A stretch of 64,000 bases of DNA from Jacaranda mimosifolia (Eukaryota > Streptophyta > Magnoliopsida > Lamiales > Bignoniaceae), in NCBI GenBank assembly GCA_018894105.1, contig CM032119.1, positions 11,115,246 to 11,179,245 on the forward strand, read 5' to 3'. Made by a program: the position numbers and the translations under genes. Below, piece after piece: positions 57,004 through 64,000 of this stretch; within the stretch, counting starts at the first letter, position 1, and every line of letters begins with the position of its first letter. Under the pieces are notes generated by a model. The model searched no databases. It was not told where the DNA came from and was given only the letters and a program-made list of their open reading frames with translations.

Positions 57004-57143
57004 TTGCATGCTTTGTTACTTATTTTGTGGAACCATTATTTACTGTCGTTATCATGATCCTAATTCAAAGCATATAAATATAATTTTATAATTTGTATTT
57101 TATGAATCAATAGTACTGATATACAATATTCTAAAAGGTATTC

Positions 57144-59533
57144 CTAATAATGTCCTCCAGTGCCACATGCTCGGCGTTGCCGATGCCTTCTTGGCCGTCG
57201 TGGCCTTTCATCATGTGTATCATCATGTGACTCACGATGGCTCGGACCAGCCTCATGGTCATCACGATGATCTGTACTATCTATAAAAGGTAATGGCGAG
57301 ATATGAAATGAGTGGCGTGCTGGTGTTGAATAATCATACTCCGTTGTTCCCCATCCTAAACCAAGATCAGTAGCTACTAGTTCTGATACAGACTGTCTTC
57401 TTGTTGACATATATGGTGGTATAGGCGTTAATTCCGGATCTCCTGGGGGTTGACATTCGTCTCTGTCGTCAAACAAGTTATGCAGCCTATGAACAGGACC
57501 TCCCACGTCACTAACACCACCTGACCTAAAAGAATGAGCATCATCATCAGTCGTGTTGTTGGATCTAATGCTGCGTCTCCTCCTTCTCGTATGTGTACTA
57601 CCACTGAGTTCTTGTTGTTGAGGGACTTGGCTGGGAAAGCATTGTCTAGATGCCAACTGATGAACGTTATCAGCAATTAATCGATGATCATTCCTCATCT
57701 GAATGAAGTCCATAACCTCAGCATCATCGGCAACAGAATCACAACTGATAATCAAATTGTGCATTTGATCTGTCTAGAAAAAATATAAGCGCATCATAAT
57801 GTTAAGTATCATTTAAACTGATGAAGGATGTATTCTATGATTACTATACATACCACATATTGCCAAGCGCGTGGATCCTCTGGATGGTACCCCGTTCGTG
57901 TGTTCTCATATGATGGACCTATTAGTCGACGTGTAATTCGATCATACCATAACATATATCCACTTTCCATAGTGATTGATCCGACAATAGGAGGCCCATG
58001 CACAATAAGCTGCTCTCTGTTACCCCATTGACCAACATAATTCATGTGATAAATAGACCAATCTTGTCCAGGATGACCTCTACGTGATACGTCATGTAAT
58101 GTTGAACCTCTTTCAGCCGGTGGTGGAGGAATATGTTGTCGCATACCAAATTGCCTAAGCACTCGTTCTGGATGATGCATCTCAATTATAGCAAAGTTGA
58201 TTAATGGACACGATGCAGTCCAAAGCCTCGGGGCACACTGGACTGGCAAGGTTTGAATGTCTTGGATCGGATCATATGGTTGCCATATAAACTGCATACA
58301 AATGTATTGAGTCATATTTACATAGATAAATAACGTATCAGAATATTTGATGTAACAAGTATTATTCATATGGTTGTTTTTTACCTCATTTGCCGACATT
58401 CTATCAAGCATATCTCTTATGATTCGTACAGAGTGACTTGCTGTTTGCGTGAAGGAATTATAATACCACCACCTAAAAATCCATTATGTGGGGTGTTAAT
58501 ACAACAATTTATATTATCCATATACACAGAAAAATGTTGCATGAAAATGTTAATAAACTATAACATATATTATCTTACCGAGCACCATATGGAGGAATTG
58601 GCAGTCCATCAACTACTTCTGGAGCTTCATTGTGATCGACACGAGAACTTAATCTTATATGTGTCAATGTTGTAATGCGTGACCACGCCCAAATCTACAA
58701 TTAATAATTTTTTAAGAGTCATACCTAATTGCTAGAATTAACATAAAGGCAAAATAATACTACTTCACCTGTAACAACTGCATCGCTCCACCAATATTTG
58801 ATCTTCCTCTACGTGATGCAGTGCAGAGCTCACGATACATGAACGATAAAACTGCGCTACCCCAACTAAAGTTACGGACTTCATAGATTTGCTCCATATG
58901 TTGTAAGTAAACCAATGATATTGCAGAACCTGATGAGCTTGGGCACATAAGACCTCCAAGAAGTATCAATGCACAAACACGTGCGTATTGTTGGACCTCC
59001 AAAATTGTGCTATGATCCGTAATTCTATTATTATGTACATGGTTTGTAAGAGCAGTAAGATGAAGCTGTGACCCCCTAAGGTCTTGCTCATTCGGAATAA
59101 ATCCAAGATAACGACGACAATAATCTTGCCACTACGTGAGGTTGCGAATATAGTCTACACCGGTAACAGCAATACCATCTATCGGTAATGCCCATATAAT
59201 TGCTATGTCTTGCAACGTAACTGTAGCCTCTCCTACACGTAAATGAAATGTGTGAGTCTCTGAGCGCCACCTCTCGACCAGAGCCGTGATCACATGAACA
59301 TCAGTCTCAATATTTCTACAACTGTAGACACCATAGAATCCCATCTCATTTAATAAAGATAATACACGAGGGTGTAGAGCTTGGCGTCCTATAATTCTCC
59401 AAAATCTTCTATCTCCTCGTCTAACAAGTAAAGTATCATCTATATCTCCAGCTAATACACTCTCTGATCGATGGCCATCTTGCATGTATAAGACACTGGG
59501 ATCACGTGGACCATATATATCTCTTATATCCAT
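57144..59533 (-). pseudogene. Plant mobile domain (PMD, MAIN-like) protein gene of the MULE, one premature stop
   Basis: Five exons with GT-AG borders: 59533-58769, 58694-58579, 58472-58385, 58291-57854 and 57773-57144. Phases agree across all junctions, giving 678 codons. The start is MDIRDIYGPRDPSVLYM. The PMD core reads LNEMGFYGVYS, ITALVERWRSETHTFHLRVG, EATVTLQDIAIIWALPIDG, then CALILLGGLMCP, LQHMEQIYEVRNFSWGSAVL, and in exon 4 RVLRQFGMRQHIPPPP and WYDRITRRLIGP. The last exon is Arg/Ser-rich (HTRRRRRSIRSN, RPRRPRRHRQRR), nuclear-signal-like. Codon 134 is TAG (59134-59132), in GVDYIRNLT-stop-WQDYC. PMD proteins are encoded by many MULEs and by host MAIN/MAIL genes that keep genes silent or cells dividing correctly. 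Apart from that stop it looks recently functional; a sequencing error or read-through cannot be excluded. Confidence 0.85.
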
Positions 59534-59581
59534 CTTAAAATAGTTGCTGAAAAAATAAATTCAAAAAATATAATTAGATAC

Positions 59582-59650
59582 ATCCAAAATTTAACTCACT
59601 AACAATTTTAACAAAATTTGTAATTCAAATAAAAACATAACTCCAATGTA
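59582..59650. repeat. Direct repeat copy 1 (intergenic, between transposase and PMD genes)
   Basis: AAAATTTAACTCACTAACAA through TAATTCAAATAAAAACATAA CTC. The same sequence recurs near the right end of the element at 63107-63165. Confidence 0.75.
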
Positions 59651-59741
59651 ACAAGGTCCGTGCATAATAATAAGTAATAAAGGAGACACATAAATTACAA
59701 AGACATCATAAAAAACGCTAGGGATTAAGTCTTCATGGGCC

Positions 59742-62414
59742 TTATTGTGCATTTCGAATTTCATCAATGCGACGTGCTCGTTGTCTTGCTCTTGCTTGCG
59801 GCCAATCCATTTCATTTTCAATTCGATTGGTACGATCTCTGCCTACATTACGTCGCTCTCGGCGTGCAGGGTTATGAACTAGCTCAAAATTAGGATCATC
59901 CCAATAATCCTCCGACCACAATGGTTGAAATCTCCCTTTATAAGTTGCAATATAATGTTCCACTTTATAATATTCCTTCACAAGTGATGCACAGTTGACC
60001 CCAAATGATCGGCATACTTGCATTGCATGTGAGCAAGGAATTCCATATTCAGCCCATTTCCCACATGAGCACTCTCGTGTCCGAAGCTTCACAACATGAG
60101 TACGATTCCCACGTGATGTGTCCATCCTAGTAATGACAGAAGCTGATTGTTGAGCATAATCAACCTTCTGGACGAAGTGATTAACAGAATGATGCTGCCA
60201 TTTTGTGTATATATGAAAAGCATAATCAGCCCACAATTGATCATTTTGCCTCATCCTCCGGCCATTAGTGATACGGCGAAGAAAATATTTCACGCAACGA
60301 TCAAATGTTGTTTGCACAATAGTTGTAATTGGTAGTCGGCGAGCACCTTTTAACACCCCATTTATACATTCGGACATGTTTGTAGTCAAAATACCAAACC
60401 GCCATCCACCATCATGAGATAATGTCCATTGGCTCTTGTCTATCCGCTCCAAGTAGGAGTAAGCACGGTCATTAATACTCTTTATGTCCTCCATCAATTT
60501 TTCAAATTTTCGGATTTGAACTGCAGCACCGGCTTTCCAACACATGTCCTTCAATTGAACGTTCTTAAAATGTTTATTGAAATTTGAACACACATGCCTC
60601 AAACAAAATCGATGTACTCCACGAGGGGCCATGAATTCAGGTATGCTCTCTACAGCAGCCAAAATACTACGATGACGGTCAGAGAGTAAACAATAGCCAT
60701 CTTGTCCTCTGATAATGTGTTTCGCCAACATCTGAAGGAACCATTTCCAAGACATCAAAGTTTCCTCATCTACTATGGCAAAAGCTATAGGCATCACATT
60801 CTGATTTGCATCCATGGCTACGGCAACAAGCATTTTATGTTTATACTTAGTGTATAAATGAGTTCCATCTACACTGATAAGTTTGCGGCAATGTTGGAAC
60901 CCTTCAATACATGGTCGGAATGCCCAAAAGACATATTTCAACATTTTTTGTCCTGGTATGCCTGTTTCAAGATGACTCCATTCGACAACTGTTCCTGAAT
61001 TCCATTTCTGGAGAGCTCCCATATATTTCGGTAATTTTCTTACCGAGGTCTCCCAAGTCCCATAAAGTTTTTCCCTCGCACATTTCATGCTATTCCATGC
61101 CTTAGCATAAGAGATTTCATAACCATACTTTTCTTTTATCATCATTTGCACACTGGCAACCCCATAACTTGGATTACCTCGAACAGTGTCCAATAGGTCT
61201 AAAGCAATCATATTTCTGCTTAAATTTCGATGATCCATTGAAACCTCATCCATAAGGCATGTGTGAGGACCTCCATACTTGGTAATTCTCCATAATCCCT
61301 TTTTCTCTTTAAATATTCCTCTCACACTCCACGGACAAGAAGGTTGTCCTCTGTTATGATGTTTGCACACCACTTTCCATAACTGTGGTGTGCTCTCAAG
61401 AACCCGATATTCTCGTCTCGACACTCGCACTGAATAATCTTTCACAGAAGTGATAAGATGCTCCTTACTCTTGAATACCATTCCCACGTGGAGTACTCCT
61501 TTACTTGAGTCGTAAAACTCAGTCCAACCACGAGTTGGAATATCCACAGAATCTGCTGGTATAAATATATCATTATCATCTATTGCAGAGAAAAATGGAT
61601 ATACGGGATACAGACTTGGTTGCGTAGTCGTGGATGTGTGCCTTCTCGTCTCATGTGGTAGTTGTTGAGAAGATGTTCCCTCGCCGTGTGAAGGCAACAA
61701 CTCTTCCATTGTATCAATATCTACCTCATCATCGTCACTACCACTGAAATCATCATCACTATCATTTTCATCTGGTTCTGAATCCCTTAACTCTTCATCA
61801 CGAAAACTATCTACTCGTGGCTCTGGTTCATCATCATGAACGTCATGCGTTGGGTTATCTTGCTCTCCTTCAAAAACTTGATGAGAGGTAGAAGGGCCTT
61901 CACCAAAATCATGAATCCCAATATTTTCAAACCCTTGCGTGATCACAGGAACATTTATTTCTGTTTGAGTTGGGTATGGTTGATCCCATCCAAAATCTTG
62001 GTGAGAGACAAATTGACCTTCAGGTTGCATCAAAAGCCCCATGTAAGACCCCACTCCAACAGTATTATCAACACCAGTCTGACTTATTGCTTCTGTCTCA
62101 ACATATATTTCCACATTATCAAGTTGGCACTGTGGACCAAACAACATAGATAAACCACCATCATTCTGTATTTCCACAAGTGTCGATATCCCGTACTGTT
62201 TATCCAAATAAAATTTTGCTTGAATTTTTAGTTTGTAGCTACTGCTATCAATAGCTGTCGCTCCATAGATTTCGTGGCACAGATCAGAATATGCAATTTC
62301 ACGAGAGACTCTAATAATACTGCATGCTGGACGATCATAACCCACTGAGCGAGAATCTCTAGTAATATTTCCGCCAAAGTATATTAGAACAACAATGGTA
62401 CTCGACGTCGACAT
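59742..62414 (-). CDS. MuDR-type MULE transposase, uninterrupted
   Basis: The frame is open for 897 codons from 62435; I prefer the second Met (62414, MSTSSTIVVLIYFGG) because the N-terminal MuDR-type domain starts there. Residue numbers count from 62435. Residues 10-115 are the N-terminal PB1-like domain; 190-260 is an acidic low-complexity linker; 320-400 is the MuDR DNA-binding zinc domain (C357, C367, H391, C393). The DDE core has D523 (VDGTHLYTKYKHK) and D586 (LLSDRHRSI), the CLRHVCSNF motif at 611-619, and a candidate Glu around 645-649. The SWIM zinc finger is C789, C791, C801, H803 (ECSCGKWAEYGIPCSHAM). The C-terminus is Arg-rich. The enzyme cuts at the terminal repeats in the nucleus. 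No stop or frameshift is visible and length is normal, so the element may be autonomous. Confidence 0.93.
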   Translation of the reverse strand: MSTSSTIVVLIYFGGNITRDSRSVGYDRPACSIIRVSREIAYSDLCHEIYGATAIDSSSYKLKIQAKFYLDKQYGISTLVEIQNDGGLSMLFGPQCQLDNVEIYVETEAISQTGVDNTVGVGSYMGLLMQPEGQFVSHQDFGWDQPYPTQTEINVPVITQGFENIGIHDFGEGPSTSHQVFEGEQDNPTHDVHDDEPEPRVDSFRDEELRDSEPDENDSDDDFSGSDDDEVDIDTMEELLPSHGEGTSSQQLPHETRRHTSTTTQPSLYPVYPFFSAIDDNDIFIPADSVDIPTRGWTEFYDSSKGVLHVGMVFKSKEHLITSVKDYSVRVSRREYRVLESTPQLWKVVCKHHNRGQPSCPWSVRGIFKEKKGLWRITKYGGPHTCLMDEVSMDHRNLSRNMIALDLLDTVRGNPSYGVASVQMMIKEKYGYEISYAKAWNSMKCAREKLYGTWETSVRKLPKYMGALQKWNSGTVVEWSHLETGIPGQKMLKYVFWAFRPCIEGFQHCRKLISVDGTHLYTKYKHKMLVAVAMDANQNVMPIAFAIVDEETLMSWKWFLQMLAKHIIRGQDGYCLLSDRHRSILAAVESIPEFMAPRGVHRFCLRHVCSNFNKHFKNVQLKDMCWKAGAAVQIRKFEKLMEDIKSINDRAYSYLERIDKSQWTLSHDGGWRFGILTTNMSECINGVLKGARRLPITTIVQTTFDRCVKYFLRRITNGRRMRQNDQLWADYAFHIYTKWQHHSVNHFVQKVDYAQQSASVITRMDTSRGNRTHVVKLRTRECSCGKWAEYGIPCSHAMQVCRSFGVNCASLVKEYYKVEHYIATYKGRFQPLWSEDYWDDPNFELVHNPARRERRNVGRDRTNRIENEMDWPQARARQRARRIDEIRNAQ

Positions 62415-62435
62415 ACCTTCCACAAATACACACAT

Positions 62436-63650
62436 AAATTATATTAATTAATTAGTCTAATAAATAATTATCATAATTTAATCTAATTTAATTAACTCAT
62501 AAAAATATATAAATTTAAATATATTAACAAAAATTTAAATATACTAACAAAAATTTAAACACTAACAAAAATTTAATTAACTCATAAAAACACAAATCTA
62601 TAAAAATATAACAACATTTAATACATTAATCAAATTTAAACTAATATAATTTAATCTAATTCATAAATTAAATTTAAGCTAACATAGTAAATCATATTTT
62701 AAACTACATTTACAATTAATAATATTAATAAACGTATAATGACATATAAACACTCCTCCCTATGTCCATCATCATCATGCAAGAAATTAAAAACCAATCA
62801 GCAAGAAATGAGAAGGCTCCACCCCTTCTACCAACATCCCATCCTCCTTTGTGAATCCACCAATTCTAAATATTTTTAAAGTATTATACTATAAAAATAT
62901 TACAAAATTAAAGTAAGATATTCAAGCTTACCTTTATAATGCTCCACTAAAATTAGCACAGACAAAAGATTTCCACAAAGTCAAGATAGCCTGCATCATT
63001 AGGCACATGTTACTAGGATGGACACATATTTATTAACAAATGATAATTTCACAAACTGACTGAGAATTTAAATTTTAATACAATTCAATATGTAGTACCA
63101 CAAAATTTAACTCAATAACAATTCTAATAAAATTTGTAATTCAAATAAAAACATAACTCTAACAAATATAACAACATATAAATCTAACATAAAATGTAAT
63201 CCAAATTTCAACTAAAACATAAATTATTATTTCTGTTAAATCAAATTATTATAAAAAAAATAATAAATTATTATTTGAGTTTAACCAACACGTTAATCAA
63301 ATTTCAACGCAAACATGATTAAGTTTTAACTAATTGAAATATAATTCATAAAACTAAAACATAAATCAAATTTTAACTAAAAAATAAATAAATTTTAACT
63401 AATTGAGACAAATTATATAATACATATTTAATATAACTAAAACATAAATCAAACTTTAATTAATGGAGATAATTAACCAAAACATAATGAACATAACTAA
63501 AACATAATTAACTTTTAGCATAATTAAAAAACTTACCTCAATCAATTGAAATAATACACAAGTATACACCCTTCAAACCTGAAACAATAACCCAAAATAT
63601 TATTTTATTTAATTATTTATTTTACTTAAAATTAAAATATATATATATAT
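62436..63650. other. Transposase upstream/subterminal region of the large MULE
   Basis: No gene. It is very AT-rich with many short direct repeats of the AAAATTTAA(A/C)(C/T)A(A/C)TAACA kind (62520-62640, 63100-63500). The promoter of the transposase must lie here, but no box stands out. The repeat at 63107-63165 matches 59582-59650. Confidence 0.5.
63107..63165. repeat. Direct repeat copy 2 (right subterminal region)
   Basis: AATTTAACTCAATAACAATT through AATTCAAATAAAAACATAAC matches 59582-59650 in the same orientation, so part of the right subterminal region is duplicated between the two genes. Confidence 0.75.
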
Positions 63651-63666
63651 ATAAGGAGGCCCATAT

Positions 63667-63728
63667 CCAGATCTGGCCGGCCGGCCGGCCGCTGGCCAGC
63701 AGCAGCACCAAGCGGCCAGCAGCAGCAA
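63667..63728. repeat. GC-rich palindromic patch beside the right TIR
   Basis: CCAGATCTGG (63667-63676) runs into CCGGCCGGCCGGCC and then two copies of GGCCAGCAGCAGCA. The patch is absent at the corresponding left position. It is the most GC-rich spot in the element. Confidence 0.8.
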
Positions 63729-64000
63729 AAGTGAAGAAATGAATGGTTGATATGCAAGATGTAATCAGAAAATGAGATGATATGTGTGATTTTTGGGGTG
63801 TAGAATTTTTGGATGCATTATAATAGAATGCATCCAAAAATGAGATAATAGAATTTTTTTGATAAAAAATCAGAGTATTTTGAAAAAAAAAATTGAAGAA
63901 TATAGTGCATTTTAAAATATTTTTGGGGGCTAAAAAATATTTTTTCAAAATATAGGAGAACAAACCCTAAAATAATTTATGCACACACACACACACACAA
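63729..64000. repeat. Right terminal inverted repeat of the large MULE (cut by window edge)
   Basis: It is the reverse complement of 56057-56317, ending in (CA)n at the edge. It contains an extra 24-25 bp relative to the left arm, which creates a perfect hairpin: TTTTTGGATGCATT (63806-63819) against AATGCATCCAAAAA (63827-63840). Confidence 0.9.

Larger units (their letters stand above)
56057..64000 (-). mobile_element. Large MULE with intact transposase and PMD gene (right end beyond window)
   Basis: Long inverted repeats at 56057-56317 and 63729-64000 enclose two genes on the minus strand, a MuDR-type transposase (62414-59742) and a plant-mobile-domain gene (59533-57144). The outer limits are not fixed: the right arm reaches the window edge, and the left arm may extend to about 55900. 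The target duplication therefore cannot be checked. This is the youngest-looking element in the window by coding integrity. Confidence 0.88.

Overview
This window looks like nuclear DNA of a flowering plant, probably a eudicot. It is very AT-rich, has many microsatellites, and is built almost entirely from transposable elements with only small islands of host sequence. There is no operon structure, no recognisable rRNA or tRNA gene and no sign of bacterial DNA. I see one essentially intact large gene (a MULE transposase), one nearly intact multi-exon transposon gene (a plant-mobile-domain protein with a single stop), and many decayed ones.

Layout. 1-4355: the 3' part of an Athila-type Ty3/gypsy element (a protease fused to an integrase tail by an internal deletion, polypurine tract, long 3' LTR). 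4356-7090: host-like sequence with two decayed RNase H-like fragments on the minus strand and a hAT MITE with a clean 8-bp target duplication. 8350-13460 (minus): remains of a PIF/Harbinger transposon (transposase plus Myb/SANT-like partner ORF), with a GRF-zinc-finger-like relic and two homologous unknown blocks. 13460-18506: mostly featureless AT-rich DNA. 18507-28843: a complete but dead Tat-lineage Ty3/gypsy element with two RNase H domains. 30655-36861: a complete but dead Ty1/copia element that landed beside a START-domain lipid-transfer pseudogene (36895-37555). 37610-41258: a MULE with a perfect 9-bp target duplication and a decayed transposase. 41981-42969: a hAT-like MITE. 43299-55271: a second Tat-lineage element with a perfect 5-bp target duplication. 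It carries an antisense, intron-containing gene (Transposase_28 / 'putative gypsy type transposon' family) and a foreign copia fragment that splits its archaeal-type RNase H domain. 55331-55760 (minus): a candidate small host gene with TATA box, intron and a 59-codon ORF, whose downstream region was split by that element. 56057-64000: a large MULE whose right terminal repeat runs off the window.

The last element is the most interesting part. Its long terminal inverted repeats enclose an uninterrupted 897-codon MuDR-type transposase and, 208 bp downstream on the same strand, a five-exon plant-mobile-domain (PMD) gene with consistent GT-AG introns and only one premature stop. Just beyond the PMD gene lies an inverted copy of the transposase 3' end, so a read-through transcript could fold into double-stranded RNA, an arrangement that recalls Mu killer in maize. 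Next to it is a 21-bp tandem array that reads as a seven-residue leucine-rich repeat.

Decay pattern. The retroelements are full of in-frame stops, many at expected tryptophan codons (TGG to TGA or TAG), and lose catalytic aspartates by GAT/GAC to AAT/AAC. That is what long-methylated, silenced copies should look like. All family names come from reading motifs by eye; no database search was possible.
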